Shown in pieces: positions 27,892-35,064 of a stretch of DNA of 64,000 nt. The position numbers and the translations under genes are program-made. Location of the stretch: contig JBILCU010000015.1 in the NCBI GenBank assembly GCA_044352985.1, forward strand, positions 9,822 through 73,821, written 5' to 3'. Positions within the stretch are counted from its first letter, which is position 1, and every line of letters begins with the position of its first letter. Origin of the DNA: JADJDM01 sp044352985. GTDB taxonomy: Bacteria; Bacteroidota; Bacteroidia; B-17B0; Aurantibacillaceae. Below the pieces are notes generated by a model that saw only the letters and a program-made list of their open reading frames with translations, was not told the origin of the DNA and ran no database searches.

Positions 27892-28128
27892 TTATGCTAA
27901 AATTCCGTTTTCTTTGGCGTCTTGCAAACAAGCGAAAATACCTTTTTTATTGATATTTTTAATTGCTGATGTAGAAACACGCAATGTTACCCATTCTCCT
28001 GTTTCAGGAACAAAAAAACGTTTGCGTTTTAAATTAACTTTAAACTGGCGACGAGTTTTCATATTAGAGTGAGAAACATTGTTTCCACCCATTGCTTTTT
28101 TTCCGGTAAGTTGACAAATACGTGACAT
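27892..28128 (-). CDS. rpmB: 50S ribosomal protein L28 (bL28)
   Basis: A 78-residue ribosomal protein starting MSRICQLTGKKAMGGNNVSHS, with the conserved TRRQFKVNLKRKRFFVPETG and TLRVSTSAIKNINKKG segments. It has the usual Bacteroidota length and no Cys-x2-Cys zinc site. It is a single-gene transcript with its own promoter block and terminator. Confidence 0.96.
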   Translation of the reverse strand: MSRICQLTGKKAMGGNNVSHSNMKTRRQFKVNLKRKRFFVPETGEWVTLRVSTSAIKNINKKGIFACLQDAKENGILA

Positions 28129-28157
28129 ATCTTAAAAATTTACGTTAACTAAAATTA

Positions 28158-28171
28158 GGGCTGCAAAGTAA
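28158..28171 (-). promoter_or_regulatory. rpmB promoter with TTTGCAGCCC block
   Basis: The minus strand reads TTACTTTGCAGCCC, a -7 box with one mismatch to TAnnTTTG followed by the same GCAGCCC seen at rpmG and tRNA-Phe. It lies about 30 bases upstream of the rpmB ATG. Confidence 0.5.
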
Positions 28172-28242
28172 CGTTATTTTCCTGAAACAGACAAATTTTT
28201 TACATAAAAGTGTTTAAAATTTAATTTTACTCTCTTTTAAGT

Positions 28243-29292
28243 TCATAAAAATCTTCCTGAAAAAACAGTAATATCGTCAGTAAACAACTGATTTTCTTTA
28301 TGTTCCATCAATTTATCCATTATTTTCCCTGTTAGTTCCGGCAATTGAACAAAATAATTTTCTGATATTATTTTCATTAAATCTTGTACTGAAAAGAACT
28401 CATTATGTCTATTTATATTCTCAATTAAGCCGTCGGTATATAAAACAATAATGTCATCAGGTTTTAAAATTTTTTCACCTAACTCCAACTCAGGTAATTC
28501 ATCAAGCATTCCTAAACCAATACTTCCTTTATCTAATTGAAAAAATTGATTTTGTTGAAAAAGAAGTGCTGGATGATGTCCTAAATTTATATAAAGTAAT
28601 TGCCTTGTTTTTGAATTAAATTTTGCACAAAAAAAAGTGATGAATTTTTCTCCTTTTGCATTGCTCATTACTTTTTTATTAAGCTCTATTGCTAGATCTT
28701 TTAAATCAGGAATATAATTACACAAAGCTCTTAGATTAGCCTGAAAATTACTCATCAATAAAGCGGCTGATAGCCCTTTCCCTGAAACATCGGCTATACA
28801 AAATAAAAATTCTTCTTTATTGAGTTGAATGAAATCATAATAATCGCCACCTACCTCCTGAATAGGCAAATAAAAAGCATGGAAATGAAATTGATCATTA
28901 TTGGGAAGTTGTTCAGGAAATAACATGGATTGCATTTGTGATGCCAATTCTAGTTCTTTTGTTATCGCAATTTTTTCAAGATTCTCTTTAAACAATCGCT
29001 TGTTTTCAATAGCAACAATTATAATGTTGGCAAGTGTTTGTACAAAAGGTAAATGTTTAATTCCGGGACTTAATTCATGTTTTTGTTCATCCACGTCACC
29101 TATTAAAACATAAGCCAATGGTCGTTCTTTATGATAAACAGGTATTACAATATCAAATACCTTATTTAGTTTTGACTTGAACATGCTGATGTCTTTTAGT
29201 TGTAAAACATCCTGTTCTAAATTTAAATCAGGAGGATCTTGACTAAAACCGAAGTAAAGCAAGCAATTCCAATTATCTCTTAAAGTATACAA
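28243..29292 (-). CDS. PP2C-type SpoIIE-family serine phosphatase with GAF-like N-terminus (start uncertain)
   Basis: From a TTG at 29292 the protein has 349 residues, with a GAF-like sensory part (about 1-90) and a SpoIIE/RsbU PP2C domain (about 125-349). The latter shows VGGDYYDFIQL, CIADVSGKGLSAALLMSN and VLYTDGLIENIN, with the Asp residues that bind two metal ions. Family members dephosphorylate anti-anti-sigma factors. The frame remains open to 29451 and encodes a plausible family N-terminus (TGTLKLNALLEITKAINRN), but that extension has no ATG, GTG or TTG. Either a rare ATT start near 29448 is used, or one base is extra in the AAAA run at about 29434-29437 (see findings). The TTG start probably truncates the real protein. 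Confidence 0.75.
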   Translation of the reverse strand: MYTLRDNWNCLLYFGFSQDPPDLNLEQDVLQLKDISMFKSKLNKVFDIVIPVYHKERPLAYVLIGDVDEQKHELSPGIKHLPFVQTLANIIIVAIENKRLFKENLEKIAITKELELASQMQSMLFPEQLPNNDQFHFHAFYLPIQEVGGDYYDFIQLNKEEFLFCIADVSGKGLSAALLMSNFQANLRALCNYIPDLKDLAIELNKKVMSNAKGEKFITFFCAKFNSKTRQLLYINLGHHPALLFQQNQFFQLDKGSIGLGMLDELPELELGEKILKPDDIIVLYTDGLIENINRHNEFFSVQDLMKIISENYFVQLPELTGKIMDKLMEHKENQLFTDDITVFSGRFL

Positions 29293-29512
29293 GGCAACTT
29301 TTTCTATACCTAGTTTTTCTTGAAGTATGAATTTAAACTTTTCAAGTAAATAAGGTTGTTTTGCATTTCTATTGATTGCTTTTGTAATCTCTAGTAATGC
29401 ATTAAGTTTTAAAGTACCTGTTTTTTTATATTTATTTTCTATATGAATAACTTATTGTTTTAATGAATTGCAACATAAACAAATTAAAACATTATTTCAA
29501 TGAAATAAAAAT

Positions 29513-30220
29513 TTAAATCTTGTATTGATTCCAATTATCAGATGATAATTTTTTATTAGTAGAAATCAATCTAAAAACAAAAAAACCAATTGTAATAATT
29601 AAAACATGAAAAAAACAGGCTGCACGATACATTGAAAAATAACCTACATGTGTATCTGTAGTTAAGTAGCGGTTTGGAATCAATAAAGTAATGAGTAAAA
29701 CTAAAGCCATTAAAGTTGAAAAAGCAGTTTCAAAATTTTGAAATGGCCAATATTTGAATTTACGATTTCCATTTAATTTACCACCCCAATGATGAATTAA
29801 ATAATAATTTTCATTAACAGTTTTCACAAATAGTGCGCAGGGGAATTGTGCGTTAGGAAATTTTAAAGTTTCTTCGTAGCACATAACTTTAAAGTGACGT
29901 AGATTTTTTCTTTGTAACGAATTGATGTCTTTTATTTTTAAAATACTCTCGTAAGGAAACTCACTTTTAAATTGCTGACTATCTATAAAACGTAAACGAT
30001 TCTTAATACAGAAACTTTTTATTTCACTAAGTGTGAATAGATTTTCCTCGTTAATTTCATCTTCATTTAATAATTCAAAAGATTTGTTGTATTCCTTTAA
30101 GTTATCTAAAATGTTTTTTTCGCTGAATTTATCTCTAATTAAAATACGCTGAGTTTCAAGCATAAGTTGATCAAATTCCTTGCGTAATTTTTTTCGTTCT
30201 TGTAAAAGTTCAGCTAACAT
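29513..30220 (-). CDS. Hypothetical two-TM membrane protein
   Basis: A 235-residue protein I do not recognise. The first ~70 residues are charged and likely helical or coiled-coil (ERKKLRKEFDQLMLETQRI). A middle soluble part contains FRFIDSQQF-like and MCYEETLKFPNAQFPCALFVKTVNENYYLIHHWGG segments. Two membrane segments follow at about 170-190 (FSTLMALVLLITLLI) and 200-222 (FHVLIITIGFFVF). Both ends are probably cytoplasmic. It lies directly upstream of the SpoIIE-type phosphatase on the same strand, which might suggest a signalling link, but nothing proves it. Confidence 0.65.
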   Translation of the reverse strand: MLAELLQERKKLRKEFDQLMLETQRILIRDKFSEKNILDNLKEYNKSFELLNEDEINEENLFTLSEIKSFCIKNRLRFIDSQQFKSEFPYESILKIKDINSLQRKNLRHFKVMCYEETLKFPNAQFPCALFVKTVNENYYLIHHWGGKLNGNRKFKYWPFQNFETAFSTLMALVLLITLLIPNRYLTTDTHVGYFSMYRAACFFHVLIITIGFFVFRLISTNKKLSSDNWNQYKI

Positions 30221-30346
30221 TATAAGACATTGGTATCAACTAAAATTACAAAAAGAAAAAATGAAGTCCAGAATTGTTTAAAATTTATTTAAATAAACTA
30301 ATGATGTGAAAACAGGTATTTCTTGTTTTGGGTTTGGTTATTTAAT

Positions 30347-30684
30347 ATGAAATAGCCATGTGCTTCGCGCCCAAAAACAAATGCGTTGCGCTGAGCTTGT
30401 CGAAGTGAAGAAATATGGCGTATACCGTATGACAACTAAAAAAAATAAAAATCTACATATGAAATAGCCATGTGCTTCGCGCACAAAAAAAAATGCATTG
30501 CGCTGAGCTTGTCGAAGTGAAGAAACATGGCGTATACCGTATGACAACTAAAAAAAATAAAAATCTACATATGAAATAGCCATGTGCCTAACGCACAAAA
30601 ACAAATGCGTTGCGCTGAGCTTGTCGAAGTGAAGATACATGGCGTATAACATATGTCAACTAAAAAACAATAAAAATCTACATA
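30347..30684. repeat. Three tandem 112-bp intergenic repeats
   Basis: Units begin at 30347, 30459 and 30571 (each ATGAAATAGCCATGTGC), exact 112-base period, ~90% or more identical. Each contains GCGCTGAGCTTGTCGAAGTG, a motif I recall as frequent in intergenic repeats of Bacteroidota and other genomes, then ATGGCGTATA and an A-rich tail. The region lies between a gene start and a tRNA terminator. No credible gene is carried, and bases 30221-30346 hold nothing else recognisable. Confidence 0.9.
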
Positions 30685-30766
30685 TAAAACTAGGCTTGCA
30701 TTAAATGCAACACAAATGAAAATATCCACAATAAAATGTTGCACCGATGTTGTTACCTATTAAATC

Positions 30767-30800
30767 AAAAACCCCTGAAAGCATTGCTATCAGGGGTTTT
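30767..30800 (-). terminator. Terminator after tRNA-Phe
   Basis: AAAACCCCTGA (30768-30778) pairs with TCAGGGGTTTT (30790-30800) with an 11-base loop. Read on the minus strand it ends in a T-run just after the tRNA. Confidence 0.85.
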
Positions 30801-30814
30801 CATTATTGTGTTTG

Positions 30815-30887
30815 TGGTACCTCCAGGAATCGAACCAGGGACACGCAGATTTTCAGTCTGCTGCTCTACCGACTGAGCTAAGGTACC
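30815..30887 (-). tRNA. trnF: tRNA-Phe (GAA)
   Basis: The minus strand folds as a 73-nt tRNA: acceptor GGTACCT/AGGTACC with discriminator A, D arm GCTCAGTCGGTAGAGC, anticodon arm GCAGACTGAAAATCTGC with anticodon GAA, and T arm CCTGGTTCGATTCCTGG. The CCA end is not encoded (the base after the discriminator is C, then A). A promoter-like box lies about 20 bases upstream and a terminator immediately downstream. Confidence 0.97.
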
Positions 30888-30901
30888 AACATTCCCTCAT
30901 T

Positions 30902-30916
30902 GGGGCTGCAAATATA
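30902..30916 (-). promoter_or_regulatory. tRNA-Phe promoter with TTTGCAGCCCC block
   Basis: The minus strand reads TATATTTGCAGCCCC: a perfect TAnnTTTG box (complement of 30909-30916) followed by GCAGCCCC, 14 bases before the tRNA 5' end. The downstream block is identical to that at rpmG. Confidence 0.6.
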
Positions 30917-31278
30917 ATAATTAATTTATTCCAAAAAAATATTTTTTAATCAAACCTAGCACATATTTATATTTTCTATAAATTTTTTAAGTAAAAGAAA
31001 GAAAAAGATAATTTTAGACCCAACTCCACTCCGGTTTTTGTGATTTTATAAATTGAAAATGAAACGTTTAACAAGGAAAATACATATATAAATAGCCGAT
31101 ATTTTTGCTTAATGCATTTACATTAATTACGAAATAATTTTTAGAATCCTATTACGAAATATTATCATAGTGAAAAAACTAAAACCTTTAAAGCTTAGCA
31201 AATCGACTAATTGGTAGGAGAATTTAAAGAACAATTGGCTTTTAGAAAAGCTAAACTAATTAAAACTACCTTTGGCGC
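30917..31278. other. Intergenic region without recognisable gene
   Basis: About 360 bases between tRNA-Phe and the DbpA-like helicase. The sequence is very AT-rich, with no tandem repeat or strong hairpin. A 15-codon GTG frame (from 31170) is present but too short to support. It may hold the helicase promoter and a long leader. Confidence 0.4.
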
Positions 31279-32589
31279 ATGTCAACTATAAAAAATCAAA
31301 CAGCTATTCTTGTTAAATTAGGAATTAAGGAATTAAATCCGATGCAGGAAGAAGCCCTTTCTGTGATTCAATCTCACAACCATACTATACTACTTTCACC
31401 CACAGGTACTGGTAAAACTCTTGCTTTTTTATTACCTATGATTGCCGATTTAGATGCAAGCTGTAATGAAGTTCAAGCTTTAATAGTTGTTCCAACACGT
31501 GAGCTTGCTGTACAAATTGCTCAAGTAACCCAGAATATGGGAACCGGATTTCGTAATTTTGCTGTTTATGGAGGTCAATCATTTTCAAATGATAAAATCA
31601 ACTTTAAAACACCGCCTGCTATATTAATTGGTACACCTGGTAGAATCGCAGATCACTTGAGGCGAGAAACTTTTTCAACAAATAACATAAAAACAATTGT
31701 GTTAGATGAGTTTGATAAATCTTTACATATTGGTTTCGAAAATGAAATGCGAGAGATAATAAACGCACTAACTAATGTTAAAAAGAAAGTACTTACATCT
31801 GCAACACAAGCAGTAAGTGTTCCAAAGTTTGTTGGTTTACACAATCCAAAACAAATTAATTACTTAGATCAAAAAACTTCTCAACTTACCATAAAAACAG
31901 TTATTTCACCTGATAAAGACAAACTGGAAACATTGCGAAAAACTCTTGAACATATTGGCAATGAACCTGGTATTATATTTTGTAATTTCAAAGAAAGCGT
32001 TCAACGTGTAAGCGATTACTTAAATAATTACAGTGTAAAACATGTTTGTTTTTTTGGTGGTATGGAGCAATTAGATCGAGAAAAAGCATTGATACAATTT
32101 CGTAATGGAACACACCGATTAATTATTGCAACTGACTTAGCTGCAAGAGGAATTGATGTCCCGGAAATAAAATTTATTATACATTACCAATTACCTTTAA
32201 AAAGCGAAGAATTTACACATAGAAATGGTAGAACAGCGCGTATGTTTAGTGATGGGACTGCATACGTTTTTAAATGGGATAAAGAATCTCTTCCCGACTT
32301 TGTGGAATCGAGTGAAATTGAAAAACTTCAAAAAACAAAACTAAAAGCCATAACCGAATGGAAAACAATTTACATTACCGGTGGGAAAAAAGATAAGATT
32401 TCGAAAGGAGATATTGCAGGCTTGTTTTTTAAACAAGGAAATTTAACTAAAGACCAACTTGGACCAATTGAATTAAAATTAGATTGCGCCTATGTTGCCG
32501 TACTGGAAAAACATGCGAATAGTATTGTAAAATTGCTAAACAACTCGAAACTTAAAAACAAAAAAATTAGAGTAAGTATAGTTGAGTAA
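31279..32589 (+). CDS. DEAD-box-family RNA helicase, DbpA-like
   Basis: A 436-residue RNA helicase with two RecA-like domains and a C-terminal DbpA RNA-binding domain (about 365-436, TIYITGGKKDKISKGDIAGL). Motif I is SPTGTGKT (40-47), motif II is D143-E144-F145-D146 rather than DEAD, motif III is SAT, motif V is ATDLAARGID and motif VI is HRNGRTAR. The C-terminal domain in DbpA binds helix 92 of 23S rRNA, so a role in large-subunit assembly is likely. It is convergent with the DUF1415 gene with a single base between stops. Confidence 0.9.
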   Translation: MSTIKNQTAILVKLGIKELNPMQEEALSVIQSHNHTILLSPTGTGKTLAFLLPMIADLDASCNEVQALIVVPTRELAVQIAQVTQNMGTGFRNFAVYGGQSFSNDKINFKTPPAILIGTPGRIADHLRRETFSTNNIKTIVLDEFDKSLHIGFENEMREIINALTNVKKKVLTSATQAVSVPKFVGLHNPKQINYLDQKTSQLTIKTVISPDKDKLETLRKTLEHIGNEPGIIFCNFKESVQRVSDYLNNYSVKHVCFFGGMEQLDREKALIQFRNGTHRLIIATDLAARGIDVPEIKFIIHYQLPLKSEEFTHRNGRTARMFSDGTAYVFKWDKESLPDFVESSEIEKLQKTKLKAITEWKTIYITGGKKDKISKGDIAGLFFKQGNLTKDQLGPIELKLDCAYVAVLEKHANSIVKLLNNSKLKNKKIRVSIVE

Positions 32590-32590
32590 T

Positions 32591-33136
32591 TTAAAAACAA
32601 GCAAGCCTTAGCGCTTGCATATAAGCTAATCCTTTTTTTTGAGCAAATGTTATATTGTTTTCAGGAATTAATTCTGGGTGAGGATAAAGACGTAAAGCTT
32701 TTTCCAAACTAGCCTCACGTAAAAGATGTAACATAGGGTAAATTGAACGATTAGTATAATTTGCAGCATCGTTTGCATCTGCACCTTCAAAAACATATTC
32801 GGGATGAAAGCTTGCTATTTGATATTCACCAACTAGTTCAAGCTCTTCAATTAACTGCTCGGAAGCAAATACCAAATCTAAATAATCTTCAAAGTTGCTA
32901 AAATTGTTAGGGAAAATAATAAAACCTGTTTCATATTCCTTATTAGCTTCTAAAAACATTAATTCTTCCTGTAAACTCAATAATGCTTCTTCCAAATTGG
33001 AATTTTCATTTACATGATAACGAATGCTTTTTTGTAAAAGCGCTTTTGCAGCAAAAGGACAAAAATTACAATCGATTACTACCGACTTTATCCACTTATT
33101 TGTTTGTTCTACTATTTTTTCTTTTGATAAATCCAT
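32591..33136 (-). CDS. DUF1415 family protein
   Basis: A 181-residue protein of the DUF1415 family. The conserved features are the N-terminal VIDCNFCPFAAKAL with two Cys, the FIIFPNNFSNFEDYLDLV segment, FHPEYVF and the C-terminal PHPELIPENN. Structure and role are unknown. It is often annotated as a conserved cytosolic protein. It is convergent with the helicase and divergent from rnhA, with 74 bases between starts. Confidence 0.82.
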   Translation of the reverse strand: MDLSKEKIVEQTNKWIKSVVIDCNFCPFAAKALLQKSIRYHVNENSNLEEALLSLQEELMFLEANKEYETGFIIFPNNFSNFEDYLDLVFASEQLIEELELVGEYQIASFHPEYVFEGADANDAANYTNRSIYPMLHLLREASLEKALRLYPHPELIPENNITFAQKKGLAYMQALRLACF

Positions 33137-33210
33137 TGTAAAGCAATAATCAAAAGTAAGCTTTTTGATGCAAATTAAATTTTCTCTATCTTTCCTTTAA
33201 TAATTTATCA

Positions 33211-33678
33211 TTGAACTCAATAATTGAAATATTTACCGATGGTTCATGCCACACCCAACAATGCGTTGGTGCCTGGGCATCAATTATACTAGTAAACGAA
33301 CAGAAAGTTATTTTAAGCGATAGCGAATTGGAAACAACACATAACCGCATGGAAATTTTAGCAGTAATAAAATCAATACATTATGTGCAGAAAAATCACA
33401 AGGAAAGCAAAACAATTCATATTGTTTCGGATAGCCAATATGTGATTGGGCTTGTAGATAGAGAGAAAAAATTTATTGCTAGTAATTTTAAAACCAAATC
33501 TGGCAACGATATTCGGAATAGCGACTTAGTAATTGAACTATTGAAACTCTTAAAAGAATTTAAAGTACGTTTTGTAAAAATAAAGGCTCACCAAAAAATA
33601 TCAGAAGCTACTAAATATAATATTGAAGTTGATAAACTATCGAGAGCTATTGTTCGGACATTAGTGAACAAAGATTGA
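33211..33678 (+). CDS. rnhA: Ribonuclease HI-like protein
   Basis: A 155-residue RNase H-fold nuclease that removes RNA from RNA-DNA hybrids. The metal-binding tetrad is present as D10 (FTDGS), E48 (NRMEIL), D74 (VSDSQ) and D141 (EVDKLSR), with the catalytic-loop His in KAHQ (H127). The start is TTG; no ATG is available upstream in frame close by. Cys residues near the N-terminus (SCHTQQC) are unusual for E. coli-type RnhA. It is followed by a long repeat region. Confidence 0.88.
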   Translation: MNSIIEIFTDGSCHTQQCVGAWASIILVNEQKVILSDSELETTHNRMEILAVIKSIHYVQKNHKESKTIHIVSDSQYVIGLVDREKKFIASNFKTKSGNDIRNSDLVIELLKLLKEFKVRFVKIKAHQKISEATKYNIEVDKLSRAIVRTLVNKD

Positions 33679-33689
33679 AATTTATGATT

Positions 33690-33838
33690 TAAGAATTTAT
33701 ATTTATTTGAATCAAGATGGCAAGATTCAAGAGGCAGGATTATTTGTCTTTCTATCTGCTTGTGTCTTCGGATCGGCTCAGCCATCGAAAAACGAACCCT
33801 GAGCGAAGCCGAAGGGTGAGGTTTAATTTACGTTTTTT
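33690..33838. repeat. Degenerate REP-like sequence flanking the 137-bp array
   Basis: Contains the palindrome-rich CCCTGAGCGAAGCCGAAGGG (33797-33816), a different REP-like motif from the array that follows. The open frames here have no family resemblance, so I treat this as non-coding. Confidence 0.5.
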
Positions 33839-33845
33839 TGTTGTT

Positions 33846-35013
33846 CATCCTGAACGTAGTGAAGGAACTATAAAAACAGATCCCTCCTTTGTCGGGATGA
33901 CAAAAAATCTCAAAAACGTAAATCCTAAAATTGTAAAGTAAAATGCAGGGTTTCGACTGTGCACAACCGTCGCATATCTTGTCCTCCTGAACGTTGTGAA
34001 GGAACTATAAAAACAGATCCCTCCTTTGTCGGGATGACAAAAAATCTCAAAAAAGTAAATACTAAAATTGTAAATTAAAATGCAGGGTTTAGACTGTGCC
34101 CAACCGTCGCATATTTTGTCCTCCTGAACGTAGTGAAGGAACTATAAAAACAGATCCCTCCTTTGTCGGGATGACAAAAAATCTCAAAAAAGTAAATACT
34201 AAAATTGTAAATTAAAATGCAGGGTTTCGACTGTGCACAACCGTCGCATATCTTGTCCTCCTTAACGTAGTGAAGGAACTATAAAAACAGATCCCTCCTT
34301 TGTCGGGATGACAAAAAATCTCAAAAACGTAAATCCTAAAATTGTAAAGTAAAATGCTGTGTTTAGACTGTGCCCAACCGTCGCATATTTTGTCCTCCTG
34401 AACGAATTGAAGGAACTACAAAAATAGATCCCTCCTTTGTCGGGATGACAATAAATCTCAAAAACGTAAATACTAAAATTGTAAAGTAAAATGCTGTGTT
34501 TAGACTGTGCCCAACCGTCGCATATTTTGTCCTCCTGAACGTAGTGAAGGAACTACAAAAACAGATCCCTCCTTTGTCGGGATGACAAAAAATCTCAAAA
34601 ACGTAAATCCTAAAATTGTAAATTAAAATGCAGGGTTTCGACTGTGCACAACCGTCGCATATCTTGTCATCCTGAACGAAGTGAAGGATCTAAAAAAACA
34701 GATGCCTCCTTCGTCGGCATGACAATAAAATCTCAAAATCGTAAATACTAAAATTGTAAAGTAAAATGCAGGGTTTCGACTGTGCACAACCGTCGCATAT
34801 CTTGTCCTCCTGAACGTAGTGAAGGAACTACAAAAACAGATCCCTCCTTTGTCGGGATGACAAAAAATCTCAAAAACGTAAATACTAAAATTGTAAATTA
34901 AAATGCAGGGTTTCGACTGTGCACAACCGTCGCATATCTTGTCCTCCTGAACGTAGTGAAGGAACTACAAAAACAGATCCCTCCTTTGTCGGGATGACAA
35001 TAAAATGTAAAAA
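33846..35013. repeat. Nine-unit 137-bp tandem array with REP-like hairpins
   Basis: CCTGAACG (CCTTAACG in the fourth) recurs at 33849, 33986, 34123, 34260, 34397, 34534, 34671, 34809 and 34946: spacing 137 bases with one 138. Each unit has a left arm (TCCTGAACGTAGTGAAGGAAC), a spacer, and a right arm (CTCCTTTGTCGGGATGAC) that form an imperfect palindrome. An AT-rich tail and a GC-richer linker (TTTCGACTGTGCACAACCGT) follow. Linkers come in two versions: the TCGACTGTGCACA type before units 2, 4, 7, 8 and 9, and the TAGACTGTGCCCA type before units 3, 5 and 6. It occupies the convergent gap between rnhA and the alpha-2-macroglobulin gene. Confidence 0.95.
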
Positions 35014-35064
35014 TTGTAAATCATTAAGTCGTAAATGACTGTCGACTTTGGACTACACTAAATC

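Noticed and set aside
30338..30547. 69-residue minus-strand frame across the 112-bp repeats
   Set aside because: It arises from repeat units; the near-duplicated peptide halves reflect DNA repetition, not a protein domain.
31170..31217. Short GTG frame reading VKKLKPLKLSKSTNW, reminiscent of GG-type peptide leaders
   Set aside because: It is only 15 codons, lacks a GG site and core peptide, and no maturation or export genes are adjacent; Lys/Leu bias is expected from AT-rich DNA.
31214..31288. Open stretch GEFKEQLAFRKAKLIKTT upstream of the helicase as a gene remnant
   Set aside because: Without a start codon and with no recognisable homologue, it cannot be separated from chance.
33717..33941. 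74-residue open frame over the start of the 137-bp array
   Set aside because: It is translated repeat DNA (REP-like palindromes) and has no family resemblance or conserved start.
33846..35013. Possible CRISPR array
   Set aside because: The units are repeats throughout with no unique spacers, the period is 137 bases, and no cas genes are nearby.
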